Made by a program: the position numbers and the translations under genes
Origin: JBBDXA01 sp040902585
Lineage (GTDB): Bacteria; Planctomycetota; Phycisphaerae; Phycisphaerales; Phycisphaeraceae
DNA: 52,859 nt
Assembly: GCA_040902585.1 (NCBI GenBank)
Contig: JBBDXA010000017.1
Location: forward strand, 1-52,859
Reading direction: 5' to 3'
The notes under the pieces: generated by a model
Seen by the model: the letters and a program-made list of their open reading frames with translations, nothing else
What the model was told of the DNA's origin: nothing
Database searches by the model: none
Shown here: piece by piece, positions 15,853-27,600 of the stretch
How positions within the stretch are numbered: the first letter of the stretch is position 1
Layout: every line of letters begins with the position of its first letter

Positions 15853-18282
15853 TCAGTCGAGCCCGCTCAGCTCCAGCAGAAAGAACACCGACTTCGGTTC
15901 CAGGCATGCATCATCATTGCACGCCTGATACTGCACCAGCAGTTTCGCGCCCGCCGCGGCCGGCATCTTCCCTTTCGTCAGCGTCACCTCCACTGTCATC
16001 GTTCCTTCATGTACCGCGATCGCCTCGTCCGCAAAGGCAAACTTCTTCTTCACCGGGTCAGGGTACGTGACCTTCACATCAACCCCGCGAGCGCCTTCGA
16101 GCGTGACCTTCAGCGGAATGATGTTCTCATCGCCCGGTTCCGCGGCATTCACGTGGTACTTCTCAAACATCTTGATCGTGATCTTCAGCGTCGCCGTGCC
16201 CGACTTCAGATCAACCTGCTTCAAGTCAATCGCCACCACCACCGGCTCCTTGGCAGTCGGTTCAACCGGTTTCGTTTCGGTCACCACAGCAAACTGCTGC
16301 GGCGCGACATCCAGCGCCCGTTGAAACGCGTGCAGCATATGGGCCATGCCCATCGTCTGCCTGCGCAGCGGCGTCGAGAACGCCCGCAGGTCCACCACCG
16401 CGTCCTTCAGATATTTCTCATCCTTCGTGATCGCATGCAGGCTGATCAGGTTGTGAACCATCACGCTGTTGCCGCTGGGCGTCGCGCCGTCGTAGGTCGA
16501 GCGCACGCGCACAAAGAGATCTCTCTGATCGGCAAGCGTGTCGAAATAGCCTCCCGCGCCGCCCTCAGCCGCGAACTGCTTCGCCGCGTAAGCCGTGAGC
16601 TGCACAGCCGCATCGCGAAACTTTGTGTCATCCGTCGAGCGGTAGAGCTCGACCAATCCATGGCAGAAGAAGCTGTAATCTTCGAGGAATCCGTTGATCT
16701 TCGCCTTGCCTTGGCGCATGGTGCGGAACAGGCCGCCGTCTTCGTTGCGCATGTGCTGGAGGATGTACGTGGCCGCCTTGGCCGCGGCGCTGGTGTAGCG
16801 ATCGTCCTTCAGATCGCGCCCAGCCCGCGCCAGGGCGGCGATCATCAGCCCGTTCCAGCTCGTCAGCACCTTGTCATCCGTACGAGGCTGCTTGCGCCCA
16901 TCGCGCACCGCCTTGAGCAGGCGATCGATCTGCGCCTTCTTCACGAGCAGTTCATCCAGCGACATCTTCTCGCTCGCAGCCAGTTCATCAAGCCGCTGCG
17001 GAAGGAAGATGACATTCACCGCCGGTGCATTGGGCACATGCGGATCGCGGAAGTTGGGGCCTTCATCCAGGCCGTACATCTTCAGGGCGAAGGCGGCGAG
17101 CTTCTCGTCGGTAATCGCCTTCTTCACCTGGGCGGGTGTCCAGACGTAGTTGTCCCCTTCTTTCGCATCGACCTCCGCATCCTGCGCGGACCAGAACGTG
17201 CCGGTCTCATCGAGCATCTCGCGCAGGACGTAATCACACACCTGGCGCACGACGCGCGGATAAAGCTGCGGATCTTTCGCATCAGGCTTGATGGCGTTGG
17301 CGGTGAGATAGCTCTCGACAAGCTGGGCGTTGTCGTAGAGCATTTTCTCGAAGTGCGGGACGAGCCACTTTTCATCGACGGAGTAGCGATGGAAGCCGCC
17401 GCCGACCTGATCGTAGATGCCGCCGCGGGCCATGCGTTCGAGCGTGTAGGTGATGACATGCCAGAGGGCATCGCTGGGCTTGGTCTGATAGGACTTCAGG
17501 AGAAACTGAAGGTTGTTGGGCGTGGGGAATTTGGGCGCGTTGCCAAAGCCGCCGTGGTCCGCATCGAAGGTGCCGAGCATGAGCTGCGTCGTGTTCTCGA
17601 CAAGCACCGGCGGGACATCACCCGCGACGAACTGCTGATTCAGATGCTGGCTGATCGCCTCAGCGACCTGATCGCCCTGGGCGACCACGTTGGCCTTCTG
17701 CTCCTTCCACACTTCGCTGACCCGCGCGATGAGCGTGGGAAACGTCTGCGGCGGAATGTAGGTCCCCGCATAAAACGGCTTGAGGCCGAGGTCTTCTTTT
17801 CCACCTGCGCCAGGCGGTGTGAGGAACACACTCATCGGCCAGCCGCCCCGGCCGTTGTTGAGGAGCTGCACCGACGCCATGTAAATGTCATCCACATCCG
17901 GCCGCTCCTCGCGGTCTACCTTGATGTTGATGCAATGCTCGTTCATCACCTTGGCGATGGCGGGATTCTCGAAGCACAACCGCTCCATCACGTGACACCA
18001 GTAACAGGTCGAGTAACCGATCGAAAGAAAAATCGGCTTGCCTTCCTTGCGGGCCTTCTCGAAAGCCTCGGGGCCCCAGGCGTACCACTGAACGGGATTG
18101 TGCGCGTGCTGAAGGAGGTACGGGCTGCTCTCCTTGGCGAGCGCGTTGGTGTACTTCCAGGAGCCGTCTTCGTTCTTGAGCTCCTTGGCGTGCGGATGCA
18201 CGGCATGATCATCAGCAGCGGAACCGGGGGCAACAGGCATGACGAAGGCTCCCAGGAGCAGAAACAGAGTAAGGGTCAACAT
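15853..18282 (-). CDS. Secreted DUF255 thioredoxin-fold protein with C-terminal nDsbD-like domain
   Basis: 809 residues from the ATG at 18282, which places a signal peptide at the very start; an ATG at 18351 would add 23 residues. The N-terminal DUF255 (YyaL/spermatogenesis-associated 20 type) domain has KPIFLSIGYSTCYWCHVME with the thioredoxin-like Cys93-x-x-Cys96. A long alpha/alpha-toroid region like that of N-acylglucosamine epimerase follows. After a short linker (about 645-655) the last 150 residues form a beta-rich domain ending in YQACNDDACLEPKS (Cys788, Cys793), which resembles the N-terminal domain of DsbD. The fusion suggests that electrons are passed between the two cysteine pairs outside the membrane. 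That is inference; the biochemical role of DUF255 proteins is unknown. Confidence 0.8.
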   Translation of the reverse strand: MLTLTLFLLLGAFVMPVAPGSAADDHAVHPHAKELKNEDGSWKYTNALAKESSPYLLQHAHNPVQWYAWGPEAFEKARKEGKPIFLSIGYSTCYWCHVMERLCFENPAIAKVMNEHCINIKVDREERPDVDDIYMASVQLLNNGRGGWPMSVFLTPPGAGGKEDLGLKPFYAGTYIPPQTFPTLIARVSEVWKEQKANVVAQGDQVAEAISQHLNQQFVAGDVPPVLVENTTQLMLGTFDADHGGFGNAPKFPTPNNLQFLLKSYQTKPSDALWHVITYTLERMARGGIYDQVGGGFHRYSVDEKWLVPHFEKMLYDNAQLVESYLTANAIKPDAKDPQLYPRVVRQVCDYVLREMLDETGTFWSAQDAEVDAKEGDNYVWTPAQVKKAITDEKLAAFALKMYGLDEGPNFRDPHVPNAPAVNVIFLPQRLDELAASEKMSLDELLVKKAQIDRLLKAVRDGRKQPRTDDKVLTSWNGLMIAALARAGRDLKDDRYTSAAAKAATYILQHMRNEDGGLFRTMRQGKAKINGFLEDYSFFCHGLVELYRSTDDTKFRDAAVQLTAYAAKQFAAEGGAGGYFDTLADQRDLFVRVRSTYDGATPSGNSVMVHNLISLHAITKDEKYLKDAVVDLRAFSTPLRRQTMGMAHMLHAFQRALDVAPQQFAVVTETKPVEPTAKEPVVVAIDLKQVDLKSGTATLKITIKMFEKYHVNAAEPGDENIIPLKVTLEGARGVDVKVTYPDPVKKKFAFADEAIAVHEGTMTVEVTLTKGKMPAAAGAKLLVQYQACNDDACLEPKSVFFLLELSGLD

Positions 18283-18434
18283 TCTCACGGGCGAGTCTCC
18301 GGTGAGGGACTTGGATACGTTGATCGTACGGGCAAGAGGGTGGGCCGTCATCTTTCGAGTTTGAACAGATGGTAACGGTGAACGATTTGCCCCGTGTCTT
18401 GTCTGGTCTCCATCGCGAGGATATCGTTATCCAT

Positions 18435-18656
18435 ATGCCACCCAAACACGTCATGGACGAACTGCTACAGCTCAGCCCGGCTGAGCGAATCCTAGTTGAG
18501 CAGACGCTGTGGGACAGCGTCAGCGATGACGAGGATGGCTGGCAACTGACCGACGAGCAGAAAGTGACGCTCGACCAGCGACTCGCGGCCTCTCGAAAGT
18601 ATCCAACCGAGGGATACACTTGGGATCAGGTGAAGGCGAAGTTCCGCATTTCATAA
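18435..18656 (+). CDS. Putative addiction-module component (TIGR02574 type), orphan
   Basis: 73 residues. The pattern LLQLSPAERILVEQTLWDSV followed by LTDEQKVTLDQRLAA and YTWDQVKAKF is that of the TIGR02574 antitoxin-like family, which normally precedes a RelE/ParE toxin. No toxin follows: the next gene, 14 bp on, is a secreted protein, and none lies upstream. The start at 18435 is tentative; TATCGT ends seven bases before it, which fits a leaderless message. It may be a relic or act with a toxin elsewhere. Confidence 0.7.
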   Translation: MPPKHVMDELLQLSPAERILVEQTLWDSVSDDEDGWQLTDEQKVTLDQRLAASRKYPTEGYTWDQVKAKFRIS

Positions 18657-18670
18657 GCAAGGAGTTTCAA

Positions 18671-19993
18671 GTGCGAACTCATGCACCACTCTGCATCGTG
18701 AGCAGCATGATTCTAGTTTCTTTGGCACTCTCCGCCCGTACCGACGCGGATGCTGATCAACGCGCGGGCAAGTCAAACCTGCTCCAGTTGCAGTGCGAAC
18801 TGAATCGGTACGTCGTCGACCACGACAAGTTTCCCGACACATGGGATGATCTGAAGGCGCAGGTTGGCGCGGAGCGTCTCAAGGCCTTGTTGAAGAATAA
18901 GCGCACAGGTGACGACCCGGGGTATGAGTACATCAAGCCGACTTCCGATGCCCTCAAGACGGCGAAGGATGGCGTACCCGTTATCGTCGAACTCAAGGGA
19001 GGCAAGCGAGACGACACTGGAAGCGCGGTGATGTTCGTCGGATGGATCGCAGAGAATGCAGAAGCAGATCCCAAGATTGGCTATCGCCTGACTGACATGG
19101 GCGATATTGGACAGTTCGGATACGTCCAGGGGGTGAATAATTTCGGAGTCGCCGTCGGAAAGGTCGAGTTTCGAAAACCACGGCAAGTCAGTGCGCCGAT
19201 CTACAAGGCATTCATCTGGCAAAAGGGAGAGATGATTGATTTACACGAGAAGCTGGAAGTATTTGAATCGGGCGCTAGTGCCATCAACGATGCGGGCGAC
19301 GTCGTTGGTGGAGCATATCGTAACAATCGAGGAACCGATAAGGTTGCCTTCGTCTATCGTAATGGAAGGGCGATCTTCATCAAGCCGCCTGGACGTTGGT
19401 CTTATTGGGGGAAAGACATCAATGAGTCGGGGCAGGTAATCCTCTCGACAGGAAGCCAATCCTACTTGTGGGAGGATGCCAAGGGCGATGGGGTGGGCGT
19501 GTTGACCAAGCTGGCGGGAGATGCGCGAAGTCTTAACAACAAGGGATGGGTCGTCGGCTCTGCAACGCCAGCGCCTGGTGAGTTCATACGATCATGCCTC
19601 TGGAAGGAAGGCGAGCGGCATTGGTTAGTCGATCCCAAGCCGACGCTTGACTCTACGCGGGGCATCAACGACAACGGCGTCGTTATCGGGTTATACCATA
19701 CCGGTCCAACCTTGGGGTATGTTCGACGCGAAGGTGAGGCGCTCATCACGTTCCTCGGCCATCCCATGGCCATCAACAACGCCAATCATGTGGTGACCTT
19801 CGGGGGGAATTTGTGGGTTCTTGGCCGTGGACAGATAGCCCTTCATTCAATGGTTCAGGGCCAGCGAGTCGGATTGGCGCCATGGGATATCAGCGACGCC
19901 GGGCACATTGTCGGTACCTTCAAGGGCAACGACACCCACACGCACGGGTTCGTGTTGTCAATGTTTGAGATGAAGGAGAGAAACAGCCAATGA
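18671..19993 (+). CDS. Secreted HAF-repeat (DUF3466-like) protein
   Basis: 440 residues from a GTG at 18671, chosen because AAGGAG lies six bases before it and a signal peptide then follows immediately. After the signal, 30-60 has a heptad-like stretch (LLQLQCELNRYVVDHDKFP) that recalls the start of type II secretion pseudopilin-like periplasmic proteins. From about 130 the chain consists of repeated blades with INDAGDVVG, INESGQVIL, LNNKGWVVG, INDNGVVIG and ISDAGHIVG motifs, the HAF repeat signature, probably a beta-propeller. The function is unknown; such proteins are common on planctomycete surfaces. It follows the antitoxin-like gene closely. Confidence 0.75.
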   Translation: MRTHAPLCIVSSMILVSLALSARTDADADQRAGKSNLLQLQCELNRYVVDHDKFPDTWDDLKAQVGAERLKALLKNKRTGDDPGYEYIKPTSDALKTAKDGVPVIVELKGGKRDDTGSAVMFVGWIAENAEADPKIGYRLTDMGDIGQFGYVQGVNNFGVAVGKVEFRKPRQVSAPIYKAFIWQKGEMIDLHEKLEVFESGASAINDAGDVVGGAYRNNRGTDKVAFVYRNGRAIFIKPPGRWSYWGKDINESGQVILSTGSQSYLWEDAKGDGVGVLTKLAGDARSLNNKGWVVGSATPAPGEFIRSCLWKEGERHWLVDPKPTLDSTRGINDNGVVIGLYHTGPTLGYVRREGEALITFLGHPMAINNANHVVTFGGNLWVLGRGQIALHSMVQGQRVGLAPWDISDAGHIVGTFKGNDTHTHGFVLSMFEMKERNSQ

Positions 19994-20015
19994 TCGGCCG
20001 ATGGGTCCACACCGC

Positions 20016-20777
20016 TCAAGCCCCACTTGAATGTCCAGACTCAAGCACCCGCTGCCACTTCTCCGGCACCCCTTCCCACGCCCGCTCGTAAGTCTCCTCC
20101 AGCGGCACGTCAACATAGTGATCCACGTCAAGAAACAGCGGCATCGAAGGCAGCTTCTGCCCAACCGCGATCGGTTCCACGAAGCACTTCACGCCTTCCC
20201 AAGCACGATAGGAAGCGACCGTGAGCAGCTTGTCGGCGGGCAACTGGAATGCTCCACCGGCGCGCTGCCAGATCGCTCCATTGAGTCCGACAGGATCGAG
20301 CGGACCCGGCGGAAACAGATCGATGACGAGCAAATGAATGTGTTGATCGAGGGCGGAGATGGCCTTGTCCACGAAGCGCGCCATGGCCTCACGGCCTTGC
20401 TTGTTACCCTGTGATACAAGTTCAATGATGGCAACGACACGGTCGCCGGTCGTGTGATGGATCACCAATCGACTCCGTCGTCGGGCGAGCAACATTGCTT
20501 CAGTGACCGTGTCCATGAAGGTCGCTCGCGGCGGCGCATCAGCCACGGCGATCGCGGGAGACTTAGCCGTTGCCGCGATGAAGTCTTCATCACGCCTCCC
20601 CGATTCCTGGAGCGTCAAAACGTCCGGGCCTATCTCGCCCGCAATCTGCTCTGCCATGGCGTAATAGCCAGACGGCAGCAGTTCGCGGTTGAGTACGCGG
20701 CGAATCTCCGCGATCCATGCCGCATGAAAGTCATGAAACGTCCCCGGCGTCACCAATGTCCAGTCGTGAACAGGCAT
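20016..20777 (-). CDS. DUF4058 family protein
   Basis: 253 residues beginning MPVHDWTLVTPGTFHDFHAAW, the usual opening of DUF4058 proteins. These are found mainly in planctomycetes and cyanobacteria and have a fold related to PD-(D/E)XK nucleases according to family annotations, but no activity is known. The core contains VVAIIELVSQGNK (an E-x-K-like arrangement) and LLVIDLFPP. No signal peptide is visible. TATCAT ends six bases before the ATG. It stands alone between the HAF gene and DUF1501. Confidence 0.8.
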   Translation of the reverse strand: MPVHDWTLVTPGTFHDFHAAWIAEIRRVLNRELLPSGYYAMAEQIAGEIGPDVLTLQESGRRDEDFIAATAKSPAIAVADAPPRATFMDTVTEAMLLARRRSRLVIHHTTGDRVVAIIELVSQGNKQGREAMARFVDKAISALDQHIHLLVIDLFPPGPLDPVGLNGAIWQRAGGAFQLPADKLLTVASYRAWEGVKCFVEPIAVGQKLPSMPLFLDVDHYVDVPLEETYERAWEGVPEKWQRVLESGHSSGA

Positions 20778-20783
20778 ACCCCA

Positions 20784-20789
20784 ATGATA
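20784..20789 (-). promoter_or_regulatory. -10-like box of DUF4058 gene, leaderless type
   Basis: TATCAT on the minus strand with six bases (TGGGGT) before the ATG at 20777. No clear -35. Confidence 0.5.
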
Positions 20790-20819
20790 GCAGTGAAAGG
20801 GACCGAGTCATCGGATTGC

Positions 20820-22300
<1,481 letters not shown>

Positions 22301-22301
<1 letters not shown>

Positions 22302-23209
22302 TAATCTGGCTCCTGGAGGGATCTCAACGTATGAAGAATAGGCCAAGAATCGCCCAACAGGAAATCATCATACACCGAAACGCCCGATTTGAGCCTGTAA
22401 AGCAGGATTCGTTCCGGTTTCAGCTCCTGAATGAGCATAAACAGGTCGGCAATGAGCTTTGGATCAGCCCCGTCTTCGGCGTAGAGACGAATCGTGAGGG
22501 GTGGTGAACTCGCAAGGCTCGCTTTCAAATCATCAGCAATGTATTTCAGGTCGCTCGCATCGTGCTCCACCAATCCCACTCGGATCGTCGTTCTTCCAGC
22601 AGCAACAATTACCGACACCCCTCGTGCGTGGTAGGGCTCCACCAAAGGCTGCACCGATTCGATCTTGGCTCGCGCGATCGTCAGCGCTGACCAAAGCCAG
22701 ACGACCATCAGCGCGAGGCCGGCGATCACGAAGCCGACAACGATTCGACCCGCGGTTGGCTTTGGAACGTCTGAAGGTTTCGTGCCCTGCATGATGTCCC
22801 GCCTTTGCTTTGAGTAGACCCAGACAAGCACACCTGAGAAACCGAGAGCGATGAAGATTGGGAAGAGAAGAGTCGAGTGGCGCAATGAGATGGCGATACC
22901 CAGTAACGAATCGTTGAACGATGCGCTGGGAAATCGCAGGATGAGCGCCCAGAGGATTCCCCAATGCATGAGGGTGAGAAGAAAGGTGATGACCAGCACC
23001 GCCCACCTCACGCGCGGGTTGGTCACCCATCGTTCCAGCCGACCGCGCTTTCGCGTCGAAAAAGTGCGATGACGATACGGACTGAACGCGCGACCGCACT
23101 CCGGGCAGCGCCGGGATTCGATCAGTTGCAACGAGTAGTCGCACGACAGACAGAATATCGCCCGAGAGGGCGACGGGGCTGGGGACGTGTTGCCCGCCTC
23201 CGGAGTCAT
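22301..23209 (-). CDS. Zinc-ribbon membrane protein of unknown function
   Basis: 302 residues that I do not recognise as a named family. Cys20/Cys23 and Cys35/Cys38 (CLSC and CPECGR) form a zinc ribbon at the N-terminus. Three membrane segments lie near 69-91, 112-132 and 154-176. The last 125 residues are soluble, with an alternating strand-helix pattern (GVSVIVAAGRTTIRVGL). This could be a planctomycete sensor or scaffold; nothing in the sequence names an activity. Its TAA shares one base with the DUF1501 ATG (TAATG). A TACAAT box ends six bases before its own ATG, so it probably heads a two-gene transcript. Confidence 0.75.
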
Positions 23210-23215
23210 GCAGCA

Positions 23216-23221
23216 ATTGTA
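23216..23221 (-). promoter_or_regulatory. -10 box of zinc-ribbon/DUF1501 transcript, leaderless type
   Basis: TACAAT on the minus strand, then TGCTGC, then the ATG at 23209. Spacing puts the transcript start at the A of the ATG. Confidence 0.55.
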
Positions 23222-23260
23222 GTCACGCAGGCAAGCCGGCTCACTGGAGCGATCACTCTG

Positions 23261-24616
23261 CTACTGAGCGGTCGCCTCTTGAGACGCCTGCCGCACCAGC
23301 CGTTGGATGAAGGCATCGAGTTCGGTCGCGGACATAGCGCCGATCGCGCGGCCGTCACAAACCCGTTCACCGGCGAGATCGTTGATGATCTCACACAGCA
23401 CGGCCCGCACATCCGCCAGACCGCGATCCGGCTGAAAACCCCGTCCGAACTCAACCGTCGGCAAGTACCAGTCCTGCTTCAGGTACGGCGCAATGATCGC
23501 TATATCACTCTTGCTGAGCTTGAGCGGGCTCACCGCTGGAAACACGCCGCGTGAGAATTCACTCTGCTTGCCCGTGAGTTCCACGTACGGATTGATCACC
23601 ACATCCGGCGGCTGCTTCGGCTCGGCGATGACATACTCGCGCGGCTCGCGCAGGCTCCACGCGGCGTTGGCGGACATGCCGCTGGCGTTGGCGTACTGAC
23701 GCCACGTGAGGTCCGGCACCCCCGCCTGCTCCAACTGGAAGCTGTTGATCAGGCGAAGACGCTCGCACAGAAACCGCACCTGCGATTCGTGGCTCAATCC
23801 TTCCTTCAGTTCGCTCCACTGCCGCGGGCCGGGCAATGTCATCGTGGTGTAGTCGTCCATGCGCAGAGGCAGTTCGGCCTGGAGCTTCTGCGCTATCGGA
23901 TACCAGTGGCTGGTGGGCGCGATGAGCTTCGCCAGACGAAGGGCGCGCGAATAGTCACGATCGCCGACGAACGCGATGAGCATCCCGTAACCGTATCCTT
24001 CGCTGACGTACTCCGGCAGATTCCGGTTCAACTGACCTCGCGTGCGCATGTAGAGCAGGCGGCGCAGGACCGTGTCGCTCAGATCGCGGCGGCCGGCATC
24101 GTGCAGCCACAGCGCGAGGGTCAACTGGTAAGCGAGCGCGGCCGGGTCATTGGGAGACAGCCTGCGCAACATGGTCTTGTGAAGCTGCCAATCGACGAAG
24201 AGCGGCTCGCGCGTGCTTGCCCAGGATTCGAGATCGGCGACGGCGCGGTCCATGGTGATCGCCGACACGACGGGCGGCTTCAAGTCCACATCCATCCGCG
24301 TGAGCCCGTCCTCGTTGCGCGAGAAGCGTTCGATCGTGCCGAAGGGCGAGTAGATGAACAGCCGGCGATCGGTCTCGCTCACCCGCCAGCCGCGCACTTC
24401 CACGGTGCGGTCCGGGTGGGCCGCGTCAAATGGAAGTGTGATCTTCACGAACGTCGCGCCGGCGGGCGGCAGATCGACGAGCAAGGACCGCGTCCGCGCG
24501 AACAACTCTTCATTGGCGGCACGCTCCTGGGCGGTGAAGTAGGTGGATGTGTGAGCACAACCGGTGACGGTCGCTACCACGGCCAGAAGCACGAAGGGGT
24601 GGATCCGCTTGATCAT
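23261..24616 (-). CDS. Lipoprotein of unknown function
   Basis: 451 residues. A signal peptide ends in a lipobox VTGCAH (Cys20). The rest is soluble and mostly helical beyond 120, with a stretch of paired helices at 140-260 that could be TPR-like; the N-terminal 100 residues look like a small beta domain. No family was recognised. It lies between PSD1 and the zinc-ribbon gene on the same strand, with 54 bp and 51 bp gaps, so the four genes may form one transcription group concerned with the cell envelope. Confidence 0.7.
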   Translation of the reverse strand: MIKRIHPFVLLAVVATVTGCAHTSTYFTAQERAANEELFARTRSLLVDLPPAGATFVKITLPFDAAHPDRTVEVRGWRVSETDRRLFIYSPFGTIERFSRNEDGLTRMDVDLKPPVVSAITMDRAVADLESWASTREPLFVDWQLHKTMLRRLSPNDPAALAYQLTLALWLHDAGRRDLSDTVLRRLLYMRTRGQLNRNLPEYVSEGYGYGMLIAFVGDRDYSRALRLAKLIAPTSHWYPIAQKLQAELPLRMDDYTTMTLPGPRQWSELKEGLSHESQVRFLCERLRLINSFQLEQAGVPDLTWRQYANASGMSANAAWSLREPREYVIAEPKQPPDVVINPYVELTGKQSEFSRGVFPAVSPLKLSKSDIAIIAPYLKQDWYLPTVEFGRGFQPDRGLADVRAVLCEIINDLAGERVCDGRAIGAMSATELDAFIQRLVRQASQEATAQ

Positions 24617-24670
24617 GGGACAGCCTCCCTGCTGTTATCGGCAATCCAGAGCCCGCGATTCAATCTAAAT

Positions 24671-27600
24671 TCAGTCGATGTAGAGGAACTCGTTGGAGTT
24701 CAGCAGCACATGGCAGAAATCGACAAAGGCATCGAACGAAGAGTCACGCGCCGCAGTCTTCACCGCCTCCTTCGCGGCGATGCCTGAGGGCAGCACGCCT
24801 TCGTTTTTCAAGTCCCGGCCCTTCCCGCTGGCATCCTTGGTCAGGGCCTTGGGATCGAAGCGCCAGTCGCCGATGAGGGCATCGGTCTTGGGACTGCGGC
24901 CGCCGACGAGCTGCGGCAGGCTGAGCGATTCGCAGTAGAGGCGGACATCGGCGATCACGCCGTCCCAGCCGTGACTGGTGACCTTCATGTCGCGCCCGCC
25001 GATGACGAAGGCGACATCGTTGTTGATGCCCCTCACCACCGCGTGACCGACAGATGAACTCTCCGGCATCGCGCCATCGGCGAGCGGCTGAAGGCGGAAG
25101 GTGATGCCGGTGGAGTCGATCTCCGACAGCTTCACATTCACGACGAGATGATAGAAGCGATCGAGCTCAGGCTTGAGGTTTGAAGCAACGACTTCATAGG
25201 CACGTTGGCCTTCTTCGTTGAGGCCGACGAGTTGAAGGATGATGGATTGCGGCTTGTGCCTGCTCTTGACGCCTGTGACGCCGAGGGACCAGCCGGGGTT
25301 GGCGGTGTTACCGTCCCATTGCGAGGCAATGGTGCGGACGTTGGCATTGCCGTCGATGCTGCGGAGCATGAAGGTGGCTTCGATCGTGAATTCCTCGAGG
25401 CCGGCCAGCGCGGGGTCTTTCATCAGCATGCGCTGGCCTTTGCGGTAGTCGACAGCGATGCCGTGAACGTCAGTCGGTGCCGCAGCTTTCGGTTCGTCCT
25501 TCACGATTTGCACCTGTTGGCCCAGTCGCCTGGCCTGTTCATCGATGAACGCGAGCGAAGCGGTGAGTTCATCCTTTTGCGGGGCCCGGCCCAGGGCCTT
25601 GCGGAAGGCGAGTTCGATCATCTGACTGGTCGCGCCGCTCGCTTCGCGCCGCGCCTGCTCGGCGAACTTGCGAGCGCGGGCAACGGTCCAGTCGCTGTTG
25701 ATGAGCATGAGCGCCTGCGGAGCGATGGTGGTGATGTTGCGCTTGGAGAAACTGTTGAAGCCGTCGGGGCCATCGAAGATTTCGATGAGGTCCGGCCGGT
25801 TGTTGCGCATGAACTTGAGGTAGACGGATCGGCGCGGGGCGCTGTCATCCACGCCGGTGCCGTACATCTTCGCGTCGAGCTCGCCGGAGACGAAGAGCAT
25901 GGCGTCGCGGAGTTGCTCAGCCTGGAGGCGGTGAAGGGGGAAGCGCCAGAGGAGCTGGTTACCCGGGTCGAGCTTCTGGGGATCGGACCCACCCACGGGA
26001 GTGGGTGGGCTTTGGTTGTTTCCTGTCCCCTGACCCCTGACTCCTGACTCCTGTACCACTGCGGACTGGCGGTAGGCTGAGGAAGACATGATGAGCTTGT
26101 GCATGTCCTTGATCTTCCAGCCGCGGGCGACGAATTCGCGCGCCAGCCAGTCGAGAAGCTCGGGATGCGTGGGCAGATCGCCCTGGTGACCGAAGTCGTT
26201 GGCGGTGGCGACGATGCCGGTGGCGAAGTGATACTGCCAGAGGCGGTTGACGATCACGCGCGACGCGAGCGGGTGGTCCTTGTCGGTCAGCCATGTGGCG
26301 AGTGCCAGACGTCGCCCCGTACTTTGAGCCGCTTGCGGCTTGGCAATCTCCAGCTTCGTATCACCCAACACCGCCAGCCGCCCCGGCGCAATCACGCGCT
26401 GCGAGCGATCACTCGGAATCGTCGTCGGCGGCGCAACAGGCCCGACATCGCGGGCGGCCATCACCGGCGTCAGCGGCGCGGGCTTGATCGAATCAAACTT
26501 GCGAAGCTCAGCGTAAAGGTTGTTCAACTCGGTCTTCTGATCGGCCTTGATCTTGCCGTCGATCTTCTTGTGTTCCGCAACAAGCTGACGAAACGCGAGG
26601 TCCTTGATCTGCCGATCGCCGGGAGAAAGCGCATCTTCTTCCGCCAGCAGGATGCGCTGAAGTTCATCGGTGTATTTCACGATGGCCGGCTTCTCGACCG
26701 CCCTTCGCACCGGGCCTTCGATCGCTTCGATCTTCGCGCGAATCTCCTGCGTCGCCGCTTCCCACCCGGCGTACTTCTGGGCATAGGCCGCGTGTTCAGC
26801 TTTCGTCGACGCGGTGATCTGTTCATCCAGCAGCACCGGCTCGAAGAACGCGCGCAGCCTGAAGTAGTCTTCCTGCAAGATCGGATCGAACTTGTGATTG
26901 TGACAACGGGCACAGTGCATCGACAGACCCAGGAACACCTCGCCGCTGATGCCGGTCATGTCATCAACAATTTCGTTCCACTGCTTGTGGACATCGCGCT
27001 GGTTGTATTCATAAGGCCCCAGGCGCAGGTAACCCGTGGCGATGACCGCATCAGGCTCCAGCGGCGCAGCTTCATCACCGGCAAGCTGCCAGGTGAGAAA
27101 CTGGTCGTAGGGCATGTCATCGTTGAACGCGCGGATGACCCAGTCGCGGTAACGCCAGATGTGCGGGCGGTAGTCGTCGGCCTTGAAGCCGTCACTGTCG
27201 GAATAGCGCACGAGATCGAGCCAATGCCGAGCCCAGCGTTCGCCGTAGCGCGGCGAAGCGAGCAGGCGATCGAGAAGATTCGTCCACGCGTCAGCCGATG
27301 TGTCCTTCACGAAGGTGTCAACTTCTTCCGGCGTCGGCGGCAGTCCGTGCAGATCAAACGTCGCACGGCGAATAAGTGTGACCTTATCGGCTTCAGGCGA
27401 GTACGTCAGCCCCTTCCCTTCCAGCTTCGCCAGCAGAAAGGAATCGATCGCATTGATCACGCGGGCCGTGTGCTTCACCTTGGGCACGCTCGGCTTCGAC
27501 ACCGGCTGAAACGCCCAGTAGGCGCGGTCTTCATCGCTGATCTTCGCCGTCTTCGATCGCACGCTCGCGCCGCCCGCCTTCGCGCCGGGCCAGACCGCGC

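Noticed and set aside
16009..18375. Long open frame antisense to the DUF255 gene (and similar ones at 26099-28024, 44527-46239 and 32278-33678)
   Set aside because: They lie wholly opposite well-supported genes, have low-complexity Arg/His-rich translations and match no family. They result from GC-rich codon bias.
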